Below are positions 1 through 5,186 of a stretch of DNA of 7,480 nucleotides, piece after piece. The notes below the pieces were generated by a model. The model was not told the DNA's origin. It was given only the letters and a program-made list of their open reading frames with translations, and ran no database searches. The translations under genes were made by a program, and so were the position numbers. Where the stretch lies: positions 1 to 7,480 of the forward strand of contig CAMOEE010000123.1 in the NCBI GenBank assembly GCA_946611835.1, written 5' to 3'. Source of the DNA: an uncultured Treponema sp. (lineage in GTDB: Bacteria; Spirochaetota; Spirochaetia; Treponematales; Treponemataceae). Position 1 is the stretch's first letter. Each line of letters begins with the position of its first letter.

Positions 1-704
1 TCCCAATCCTATTTGAAGACGATGAAATTTTCGTGATAAACAAACCCGCCGGCGTCGCGGTTCAGGGCGGTGAGGGAATCGCCCATCCTCTCGACGAAGA
101 ATTCTCAAAACAGGTGGGCTTCAAGGTTTATCTCGTGCACCGCCTGGACAAGGAAACCTCTGGTCTTATGGTCGTGGCAAAAAATCCCAGAGCCGCCTCA
201 AAATGGATTGAGCTTATTGCCTCAAAACAGGTTCAAAAAGAATACACGGCAGTCTGCTTCGGTGAGCCTTTAATCAATGGCAAAAAACAAAAATCCGGTA
301 CGATTTCGGGAAGAGTCGTAAAAAAGAATGGCCGGAACGAGCGGGAGCAGGCGGCTGTCACGAATTTTACCGTGGAAGAAGTGCGCACGGTAGAGATTCC
401 CCTTTCCTCAGAAAATCCCGAAGAAGGGGCAGAAAAGCTTCTTCCCCTCACATTCTCGAAAATTCACCTTAAGCTTGGGACGGGCCGCATGCACCAGATA
501 CGAATCCATCTTGCCTCGGTGGGCGCTCCCATCTGCGGTGACGACAAGCACGGCTCCTTTAAGCTCAACAAGCTCGCAAAAAAACAGCTCAAAATAAAGA
601 ATCTTCTATTATGCTCCTCAAGACTCACGATTCCCGTCAGCGACGGAAAATCAAAAACTTTTGAAATTGAACTTCCCGAATACTTTCCGCGTAAAGGATT
701 GTAG
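1..704 (+). CDS. RluA-family 23S/tRNA pseudouridine synthase, 5' end outside window
   Basis: This is the C-terminal part of an enzyme that isomerises uridine to pseudouridine in structured RNA (large-subunit rRNA or tRNA). The frame is open to the left edge: the codons before the GTG at 33 read PILFEDDEIF and run into VINKPAGVAV, the usual RluA-family entry to the catalytic domain, so the GTG at 33 is an internal valine and the real start lies upstream. The catalytic motif HRLDKETSG is visible, with its aspartate codon at 147-149. The second family signature, GRMHQIRIHL followed by G-D-D-K-H-G, lies at about 483-555. The protein ends in an ELPEYFP-type tail typical of the family. Any N-terminal S4 domain would be outside the window, so RluC-, RluD- and RluA-type assignments cannot be separated and no gene symbol is given. 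Family assignment is firm; the exact target uridine is unknown. Confidence 0.93.
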   Translation, partial: PILFEDDEIFVINKPAGVAVQGGEGIAHPLDEEFSKQVGFKVYLVHRLDKETSGLMVVAKNPRAASKWIELIASKQVQKEYTAVCFGEPLINGKKQKSGTISGRVVKKNGRNEREQAAVTNFTVEEVRTVEIPLSSENPEEGAEKLLPLTFSKIHLKLGTGRMHQIRIHLASVGAPICGDDKHGSFKLNKLAKKQLKIKNLLLCSSRLTIPVSDGKSKTFEIELPEYFPRKGL

Positions 705-822
705 CGGCGCGAAGCGTTGCGAAACGTAGGGAGCGTTAAAAAAATGCGAAAGCATTTTTAGCGACTCTCCGAAGCAACTGCGTTGCGTAGGCGTAGTGTA
801 GCAATGGAGCAATAGCGGAACC
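705..822. other. GC-rich hairpin-bearing intergenic segment after the pseudouridine synthase gene
   Basis: This stretch has no convincing gene. It holds a perfect 8-bp stem with a GAAA tetraloop: AAAAATGC at 740-747 pairs with GCATTTTT at 752-759. Weaker outer pairing extends it (GTTGC at 716-720 with GCAAC at 774-778). GCGTTGCG occurs twice, at 714-721 and 780-787. The T-run lies inside the stem, not after it, so this is not a classical terminator, although it may still fold in the 3' end of the upstream message. It joins directly to the repeat module at 823-909. Confidence 0.5.
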
Positions 823-909
823 GCGGAAAGCCTGACCGCCGCAGGCGGTTACGCCCGAATTTTCGGTTTTCAACTTTCAATTTTCAGTTTTCCATTTTCC
901 ACTTTCCTA
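823..909 (-). repeat. Composite repeat, copy 1: period-7 array plus GC-rich hairpin module
   Basis: Read on the minus strand, this is a run of heptads of the form RYKGAAA. On the plus strand they are TTTCGGT 861-867, TTTCAAC 868-874, TTTCAAT 875-881, TTTCAGT 882-888, TTTCCAT 889-895, TTTCCAC 896-902 and a decayed TTTCCTA 903-909. The array is followed, still on the minus strand, by ATTCGGGCG, then a hairpin (ACCGCC at 835-840, loop GCA, GGCGGT at 844-849), then CAGGCTTTCCGC. The same order and largely the same bases recur on the plus strand at 3799-3864, so this is a dispersed repeat and not random AT-rich sequence. Between 910 and 979 I see only a T-tract at 913-921 and a weak possible -10 (TATTCA, 932-937) for the next gene. 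Confidence 0.7.
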
Positions 910-979
910 AACTTTTTTTTTCAAAATCCGATATTCATAAAGACAGTGAAAATTCCAGAAATTTTCCTGTCGGGGTTTT

Positions 980-1501
980 ATGAATAAAAGCTTGGTAAAA
1001 TCATTTGTCTCTGTAATTTTCGCTCTCTTCTGCCTTTCATCTCTTTCGGCCAAGTCGCTTTCGATTCAGATTATTCAGAATAATCCGGGCCAGGAAAAAG
1101 TCTGGGCTACTTCTTATTTCTTTGAGCAGAATATCACTGATTATTTTTTTGATGCCGGTGATATAGTCTCAAGCTCAGAAATCTGGATTTCAAGCAGCGA
1201 TGACAAAAACCGGGGGGCGCTTCGGGCTGCCCTGCAGGAAAACAAAATCGGCGGAATGGAAGTTCTTGTCCGTGTGGAGCTTTTTTATAATACAGGCAAT
1301 TCTTCAAACCCGGAAGGACTTCTTCTTGAGAACATCAGGAATGTCAAATGGAAGGGCTATCATGTCGCCTCTGGAAAAGAACTTTTTGAGGGAAGCGCTG
1401 TTCCTGAGAAAAGTGAAGCCGGAAACAACAACGAGCTTGGGCTGAGTCAGTTCGCCGGGTTCGTCGCATATAAAATCAATAATCAGATTAAGTATCGATA
1501 A
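980..1501 (+). CDS. Small exported protein of unknown function
   Basis: This is a 173-residue protein that I do not recognise. Residues 1-24 look like a Sec signal peptide: Lys3 and Lys7, a hydrophobic core from about 8 to 20, and a likely cleavage site after SLSA (residue 24). Cys18 lies in the core but is preceded by Phe, so it does not make a convincing lipobox. The mature part, about 149 residues, is soluble and mixed alpha/beta in character, with no membrane segment or repeat. It contains a GGMEVLVRVELFY stretch that looks like a central strand. The start at 980 is supported by the signal peptide; upstream there is only a weak GGGG at 972-975. The stop is 12 bases before the next start, so it is probably co-transcribed with the RlpA/SPOR-type gene, and both products are predicted to be exported. 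A role together with that protein in the periplasm is an inference from position only. Confidence 0.8.
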   Translation: MNKSLVKSFVSVIFALFCLSSLSAKSLSIQIIQNNPGQEKVWATSYFFEQNITDYFFDAGDIVSSSEIWISSSDDKNRGALRAALQENKIGGMEVLVRVELFYNTGNSSNPEGLLLENIRNVKWKGYHVASGKELFEGSAVPEKSEAGNNNELGLSQFAGFVAYKINNQIKYR

Positions 1502-1513
1502 AAGAGGGGAACT

Positions 1514-2908
1514 ATGAAAAAGATTACGCTGTTCATTCTTACGATTTTTACGGTCGCCACTTTGTTTGCGGCTGCCCGTCCTTCTCTTGATGGTCGTGCT
1601 GTGGTCGCTGATGCCGGAAGCATGCCAAGGGGACTTTTTGCCCGAACCGTGGGATATCTTCCTGGTGACAGCGTTACAGTGACGAATCCGGCCACTGGAA
1701 GCACCGTAGATGTCCTTATTCTCGGTGCCATTGATCCAAGCGAGGGAGTCGCAATCCTTCTTTCCCCGGAAGCCGCCGAGGGACTCAGAATCCGGGCGAA
1801 CTCAAATGTTCAGGTAAAGCTGACCAAGCGTTCCGGCAGCCTTGATGAGAACGCGAACGGTTCGGCCGTCCTTTCTGATGTGGCAGAAGAGGAAGCCGCT
1901 AAGAGCCTTGCAAAAGAGGAAGCGGTCGAAGAGGCAAAAAATGAGCCTGAAGAAGAGAATGTCCAGGAAACTCCTGCCATTGCCGGGAATACAAGTCCCG
2001 CTCCTGAATATGAGGAGATGCCGGCCCTTGCAGAGACTTCTGCAGAGCCTGTGATTGAAAAAGCTGACGAGCAAGAAAATGTCGCTCCTGTTGCTATCGC
2101 AGCCATTCCTGTGGCCAGTGAGATATACGAAGAGAAGGAGCCTGAGACAGTCTACGAGGAAGTTCCGGCACTCCAGGAAGAGAATCTTGAGAAAGTTACG
2201 GAAGACGGTCTTCCTGCCGACGAGGAGAAGCTTCAGAAAGTCGTGGTTCTTGAAGAAGAGCCTGTTTATCCTGAGGCCGGTGAAAAAATCAATGAGGAAC
2301 TTCCTGTCGTAGAAGAAAGCGTGGTTATCCTTGATGAAAATCTTCCGGCTTCAGAAGAAAATGACGGAAAAGCTGAGTCAGTCGCTCTTGCAGGCGAGCC
2401 TGAAATCTCTGAACCTGCCCTTTCAGAAAATGCAGTTTCGGAGGCAAATGGTGAGGATGATGCTTATCAGCCGATTATCCTTGTTCCGACAGAACCTAAG
2501 GCTCCTGTCGCAGAGACAGAGGTGGTTGCAGTTCCTGTTGAGGCCGCTGAAAGCCCTCTTGAGGAGACTGCTGCAGTCACAGAGCCTTCAGCAGAACCTG
2601 TCGTTGAGAAGGTCGCCGCTTTGAAAGCCCCTGTCTCAAATGACTGGACGAATTATGTTGTTCCGTCGGTAAAAAATCTCCGGAGCGGATGCTATTATGT
2701 TCAGGTCGCTTCTTTGGGAAACACTGACAACATAAAGAATTTCGTGGACAAATATTCCTGCAAATATCCGATTGTCCTGGTTCAGAATTCAGGCAAGACT
2801 GTCTATCAGATGATGGTTGGCCCGCTCAACATTGACGAGTACGGCTCTGTTGACGAAAAATTCAAGGCCTACGGCTTCAAGGATGCCTTCGTCAGAAAAA
2901 TCAAGTAA
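1514..2908 (+). CDS. Exported RlpA-like/SPOR-domain protein with long acidic linker
   Basis: This is a 464-residue periplasmic or envelope-attached protein. Residues 1-20 are a signal peptide (MKK start, hydrophobic core, Ala-rich cleavage region). Residues about 27-105 resemble the double-psi beta-barrel of RlpA: GRAVVADAGSMPRGLFA, then a GDSVTVTNPATGSTVDV segment and LSPEAAEGLRI. Residues about 106-376 are a low-complexity linker rich in Glu, Pro, Ala and Val with imperfect internal repeats (YEEMPAL/YEEVPAL; SAEPVIEKA/SAEPVVEKV). Residues about 391-463 form a SPOR domain starting CYYVQVASLGN and ending KAYGFKDAFVRKIK; SPOR domains bind denuded septal peptidoglycan glycans. The residues expected in catalytic RlpA are not evident, because AAH is replaced by FART and the Asp-Arg-Gly-Pro segment by AIDPSEG, so I infer a binding rather than a lytic role. 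An AGAGGGG Shine-Dalgarno lies just before the ATG. It is the second gene of a probable two-gene unit. SPOR assignment is strong; the N-terminal fold is less sure. Confidence 0.88.
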   Translation: MKKITLFILTIFTVATLFAAARPSLDGRAVVADAGSMPRGLFARTVGYLPGDSVTVTNPATGSTVDVLILGAIDPSEGVAILLSPEAAEGLRIRANSNVQVKLTKRSGSLDENANGSAVLSDVAEEEAAKSLAKEEAVEEAKNEPEEENVQETPAIAGNTSPAPEYEEMPALAETSAEPVIEKADEQENVAPVAIAAIPVASEIYEEKEPETVYEEVPALQEENLEKVTEDGLPADEEKLQKVVVLEEEPVYPEAGEKINEELPVVEESVVILDENLPASEENDGKAESVALAGEPEISEPALSENAVSEANGEDDAYQPIILVPTEPKAPVAETEVVAVPVEAAESPLEETAAVTEPSAEPVVEKVAALKAPVSNDWTNYVVPSVKNLRSGCYYVQVASLGNTDNIKNFVDKYSCKYPIVLVQNSGKTVYQMMVGPLNIDEYGSVDEKFKAYGFKDAFVRKIK

Positions 2909-2964
2909 GTGGAAAACTGAAAGTTGAAAGTTGAAAGTTGAAAGTTGAAAGTTGAAAGTTGAAA
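2909..2964 (+). repeat. Heptanucleotide tandem array (8 x RYKGAAA) starting at a stop codon
   Basis: Eight consecutive 7-base units follow the TAA at 2906-2908 with no spacer: GTGGAAA, ACTGAAA, then six perfect GTTGAAA copies from 2923 to 2964. The six identical units suggest recent slipped-strand or recombinational expansion. The array is noncoding and lies in the 3' untranslated part of the RlpA/SPOR-type gene. Its last three A residues overlap the left end of the fold-back that follows. Confidence 0.95.
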
Positions 2965-3111
2965 ATGGCGCGAGGGAGTAAAACGGCTTACGGGGACATT
3001 CGTTTTGTGCTGCCGCATAAGCGGCAAATGTATATAATTACAAGCACAAAACGCATGTAGCAGGCTAGCCTGCGGTCCCGATAAGTCGTTTTTACGACCG
3101 GGAGCCATTTT
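2962..3111. other. Approximately 150-base branched fold-back element
   Basis: The two ends are complementary in register: AAAATGGC 2962-2969 with GCCATTTT 3104-3111; GTAAAACGGCTTA 2978-2990 with 3082-3095 (one bulge and one G-U pair); CGGGGAC 2991-2997 with GTCCCG 3075-3080 (one bulge). Inside this, CGTTTTGTGCT 3001-3011 pairs perfectly with 3043-3053, capped by two small hairpins (GCCGC-ATAA-GCGGC 3012-3025; TGTA/TACA 3029-3042). A 14-base perfect palindrome, GCAGGCTAGCCTGC at 3060-3073, makes a side arm. The whole is a branched structure in RNA or a cruciform in DNA. A TATAAT at 3033-3038 lies in an apical loop, without a good -35. It could be a structured RNA, an attenuator-like 3' region or a small nonautonomous mobile element; the sequence alone does not decide. 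Confidence 0.7.
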
Positions 3112-3115
3112 TTTT
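3074..3115 (+). terminator. Rho-independent terminator between the RlpA/SPOR-type gene and ruvA
   Basis: GGTCCCG at 3074-3080 pairs with CGGGAGCC at 3099-3106 (one bulged G), and the inner GTCG at 3085-3088 pairs with CGAC at 3095-3098. The hairpin is followed by A and eight T residues (3108-3115). This is a classical intrinsic terminator for transcripts coming from the 980-2908 unit. The same bases are also the right arm of the larger fold-back from 2962, so the two pairings are mutually exclusive. Confidence 0.82.
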
Positions 3116-3140
3116 CGTAGTTTTATTTTTTTCTGCTATT

Positions 3141-3149
3141 TGATATAAT
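3141..3149 (+). promoter_or_regulatory. Extended -10 promoter for ruvA (leaderless start)
   Basis: TGATATAAT is a perfect extended -10 element (TG at 3141-3142, TATAAT at 3144-3149). The position 17 bases upstream (TTTTAT, 3121-3126) is a poor -35 but sits in T-rich DNA, which suits an extended -10 promoter. Only seven bases (CTTTTTC) separate TATAAT from the ruvA ATG at 3157, so initiation would fall at or within a base or two of the start codon. No Shine-Dalgarno is visible in these bases. Confidence 0.75.
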
Positions 3150-3156
3150 CTTTTTC

Positions 3157-3798
3157 ATGTTCAATTCCCTTTCAGGCACAATCACAGGCAAATTTCCCCA
3201 GAAACTTTTCCTCGATACCAACGGCATTGAGTGGGACATTATTGTTCCCGACACGACTCTAGACGATTTGCCCCGCTTAGGCGAGAAGGCCCGGGTTTTT
3301 ACATGGATGCAGCACACGGACTCTGCCATGAATCTTTTTGGCTTTGCCTCGACAAAAGACCGTGATTTGTTCTTCGATTTGAACAAGGTTGAGGGTGTGG
3401 GGCCAAAATCCGCCATAAAAATCATGAGCAACATCCAGCGGGACCAGCTGATTTCTTCCCTGGAAAGCGGAGACTTGGCCGCCCTGGAGAAAATTCCGGG
3501 GCTGGGTAAAAAAACTGCCCAGAAAATGCTTCTTGCCCTTAAAGGAAAGCTCACCCTGGAAGAGGACTTGCCGGGCGTAAAGGTGGTGGTCAACCGCAGC
3601 GGAGAGTTTTCTGATGTGGTCTCGGCTCTGGCCAACATGGGCTACGACAAGCGCATGGTGGAAGAGTGCATTTCAAAACTGGTGGAGGATCTTAACAGGG
3701 AGCTTCCGCCTGCAGGAGAAGTCGCCTTCAAGGACAAAACCCGGGACGCCAAGGAAGAAATACTCTTCCGAAAAGCGATTGTGGCACTGGCTCAGTAA
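3157..3798 (+). CDS. ruvA: Holliday junction branch migration protein RuvA
   Basis: RuvA binds four-way DNA junctions as a tetramer or octamer and loads RuvB rings that drive branch migration in recombinational repair. This 213-residue protein is close to the E. coli length (203). It has the N-terminal OB-fold (about 1-63, ending LFGF), two helix-hairpin-helix motifs (VEGVGPKSA at 78-86 and IPGLGKKTA at 113-121), and a C-terminal RuvB-contacting domain after a flexible linker (about 150-213, FSDVVSALANMGYD). At the acidic pin, the E. coli Glu55-Asp56 pair aligns with Asp55-Ser56, so one acidic residue is missing. The start is set by the MFNSLSGTITG N-terminus, which matches MIGRLRG-type RuvA starts, and by the promoter directly upstream. 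No ruvC is adjacent, and ruvB follows after a 193-base repeat-filled gap instead of directly. Confidence 0.97.
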   Translation: MFNSLSGTITGKFPQKLFLDTNGIEWDIIVPDTTLDDLPRLGEKARVFTWMQHTDSAMNLFGFASTKDRDLFFDLNKVEGVGPKSAIKIMSNIQRDQLISSLESGDLAALEKIPGLGKKTAQKMLLALKGKLTLEEDLPGVKVVVNRSGEFSDVVSALANMGYDKRMVEECISKLVEDLNRELPPAGEVAFKDKTRDAKEEILFRKAIVALAQ

Positions 3799-3864
3799 GT
3801 TGAAAACTGAAAGTGGAAAATTGAAAATTTGGGCGCTTCCGCCTTTCGGCGGCCGGGTCTTTCG
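3799..3864 (+). repeat. Composite repeat, copy 2: period-7 array plus GC-rich hairpin module
   Basis: Immediately after the ruvA TAA come GTTGAAA, ACTGAAA, GTGGAAA and ATTGAAA (3799-3826), then ATTTGGGCG, a 5-bp hairpin (CCGCC 3839-3843, loop TTTC, GGCGG 3848-3852) and CCGGGTCTTTCGC. Order and bases match the minus-strand copy at 823-909: GAAAATTYGGGCG, the CCGCC/GGCGG stem, then GG(T)CTTTC(C)GC. The two copies are therefore in opposite orientation. Here the array is the 3' trailer of ruvA. Confidence 0.75.
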
Positions 3865-3950
3865 CACTTCGCTCACGCTCATTGCCGCTTTGGGTTTCGC
3901 CTTCGCTCAACCGTCGCGGCAACTAAAGGTGCTACACCCCCTAGCGCATT
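3865..3950. other. GC-rich hairpin segment in the ruvA-ruvB gap
   Basis: This noncoding continuation of the composite repeat can fold into a nested stem, GCCGC 3884-3888 with GCGGC 3916-3920 enclosing GGTT 3893-3896 with AACC 3909-3912. A second stem is GTGCTA 3929-3934 with TAGCGC 3942-3947 around a C-rich loop. No T-run follows, so it is not a clear terminator. I see no promoter for ruvB here. Confidence 0.5.
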
Positions 3951-3952
3951 TT

Positions 3953-3988
3953 GCAAATCAGTGTGAATCAGTGCAAATCTGTGGATAA
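3953..3988 (+). repeat. 10-base imperfect tandem repeat ending in a DnaA-box match before ruvB
   Basis: Three units, GCAAATCAGT (3953-3962), GTGAATCAGT (3963-3972) and GCAAATCTGT (3973-3982), run towards the ruvB ATG at 3992. TGTGGATAA at 3980-3988 is the exact complement of the E. coli DnaA box TTATCCACA. The GGAT at 3983-3986 is also the only Shine-Dalgarno-like sequence in front of ruvB. A single box does not make an origin, and it may be a by-product of the repeat. Confidence 0.6.
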
Positions 3989-3991
3989 AAA

Positions 3992-5119
3992 ATGGCTTAC
4001 AATAACAATAAAGATGACGGCTTAAACGAATTTTCTCAAATTGCAGACCAGGCGGCAGGCAGCCTTAAGGTCGTCCGGGCGGATTCTTCCGGCATGAACA
4101 TAGTCCGGGCCGAGCTTCCCAGCGACGATGACGCTTCTGACGGCTCCCTCCGCCCAAAGCTTCTCGATGAGTTTTTGGGGCAAAAAGAAATAAAAGAAAA
4201 TCTTTCTGTCTTCATTCAGGCGGCCAGGGAAAGACGGGAACCTCTGGATCATCTTTTTTTAATCGGGCCTCCGGGCTTAGGAAAGACCACCCTTGCCGAA
4301 ATCACCGCTCACGAGCTGGGGGCAGATTTTAAAGTCACTTCGGCTCCAGCCCTCGACAAGCCCAAAGACCTTGCGGGCATTCTCTCCACAATTTCTCCGG
4401 GAACGGTTTTCTTCATTGACGAGATTCACCGCTTGAAGCCTGCCATTGAGGAAATGCTTTACATTGCAATGGAAGACTTTGAGCTTGACTGGGTAATTGG
4501 TCAGGGAGCGGCCGCCCGCACTGTTCGCATTCCGATTCCAAAATTCACTCTGGTTGGGGCGACAACAAAGGCCGGTATGGTCTCAAAACCCCTTCAGACC
4601 CGCTTCGGAATCATACAGCGCTTTAATTTTTACACTTACGAAGAGCTTGCTTCTATTATTAAGCGAAGCGCTGCTATCCTCAACACCAAAATCGACGATG
4701 ACGCGGCCCTTTTGATGGCAAAAAGCAGCCGGGGAACCCCCCGTGTGGCAAACCGGGTTCTCCGCCGCATGAGGGATTTTGCCCAGTTCTACGGTGATGG
4801 CCGCATTACCCTGAAAATCACTCAGGACGGCCTTAAAAAACTCCAGATAGATTCCCTGGGGCTTGAGCACTACGACCGTGAAATCTTGCTCAGCATAATC
4901 AGAAACTTTGGCGGCGGACCTGTGGGGGCTGAGACTCTGGCCATCTCAATCGGCGAGGCCCAGGACACCCTGGAAGACTACTACGAGCCATACCTGATTC
5001 AGTGCGGCCTCATTCAGCGCACCCCCCGGGGAAGAATCGTCACGCAAAAGGCCTACCAGCATCTTGGGCTGGAATATAGCTCAAATGCCACAGGCAGCCA
5101 GCCAAGTCTTTTTGAATAA
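3992..5119 (+). CDS. ruvB: Holliday junction branch migration ATPase RuvB
   Basis: RuvB is the hexameric AAA+ motor that pumps DNA through RuvA-bound Holliday junctions. This 375-residue protein shows RPKLLDEFLGQ (54-64), Walker A GPPGLGKT (92-99), Walker B FIDEIH (141-146), sensor 1 GATT (189-192), a likely arginine finger in LQTRFGI (Arg204), sensor 2 GTPRVANR (Arg251), and the C-terminal winged helix with LIQRTPRGR (340-348). It has an acidic, low-similarity N-terminal extension of about 35 residues compared with E. coli RuvB (336). An internal Met at codon 35 (4094) would give 341 residues, close to the family norm, but neither start has a strong Shine-Dalgarno; I keep 3992 because the frame is open and coding-like. 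The C-terminus, SQPSLFE, resembles a sliding-clamp-binding motif. No own promoter is seen, so it may depend on ruvA transcription. Confidence 0.97.
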   Translation: MAYNNNKDDGLNEFSQIADQAAGSLKVVRADSSGMNIVRAELPSDDDASDGSLRPKLLDEFLGQKEIKENLSVFIQAARERREPLDHLFLIGPPGLGKTTLAEITAHELGADFKVTSAPALDKPKDLAGILSTISPGTVFFIDEIHRLKPAIEEMLYIAMEDFELDWVIGQGAAARTVRIPIPKFTLVGATTKAGMVSKPLQTRFGIIQRFNFYTYEELASIIKRSAAILNTKIDDDAALLMAKSSRGTPRVANRVLRRMRDFAQFYGDGRITLKITQDGLKKLQIDSLGLEHYDREILLSIIRNFGGGPVGAETLAISIGEAQDTLEDYYEPYLIQCGLIQRTPRGRIVTQKAYQHLGLEYSSNATGSQPSLFE

Positions 5120-5149
5120 AAAAATCGTGCAAAATTCTCAAAACATCGT

Positions 5150-5181
5150 TATAATAAATTTATCTTAATTTTTTTTTGGAG
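5150..5181 (+). promoter_or_regulatory. Promoter -10 and ribosome binding site for the chemoreceptor gene
   Basis: TATAAT at 5150-5155 is a consensus -10. The spacing-correct -35 region (GTGCAA, 5127-5132) is weak. Initiation near 5162 would leave a leader of about 25 bases carrying GGAG at 5178-5181, five bases before the ATG at 5187. The chemoreceptor is thus probably transcribed on its own, apart from ruvB, which ends at 5119. I see no sigma-28-type flagellar promoter. Confidence 0.6.
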
Positions 5182-5186
5182 CTTTT

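Noticed and set aside
33..35. GTG at 33 as the start of the pseudouridine synthase
   Set aside because: In-frame codons upstream encode family-typical residues (PILFEDDEIF), so this is an internal valine of a gene cut by the window edge.
855..870. CCGA/TCGG hairpin followed by TTTT as a terminator of the pseudouridine synthase gene
   Set aside because: The stem is only 4-5 bp with a tiny loop, the T-run is interrupted, and the bases belong to the composite repeat.
1802..2624. Several open frames of 70-98 codons, both strands, inside the acidic linker of the RlpA/SPOR-type gene
   Set aside because: Glu/Ala/Pro-rich codons leave few stops in other frames; the alternative products are Arg/Leu/Ser-rich low-complexity peptides without start signals.
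2909..2964. CRISPR array
   Set aside because: The units are 7 bases long and contiguous, without spacers.
3043..3107. tRNA-like cloverleaf
   Set aside because: There is no T-loop GTTCRA sequence, no plausible anticodon arm and no acceptor stem of 7 bp; the pairing is explained by the fold-back and terminator.
3123..3638. 171-codon minus-strand open frame opposite ruvA
   Set aside because: It overlaps highly conserved RuvA domains and has no recognisable motifs, so it is an antisense shadow.
3614..3988. 124-codon plus-strand open frame spanning the end of ruvA and the gap
   Set aside because: It is out of frame with RuvA, and its downstream half reads through the repeat and hairpin DNA; the product looks random (Trp/Arg/Ser-rich).
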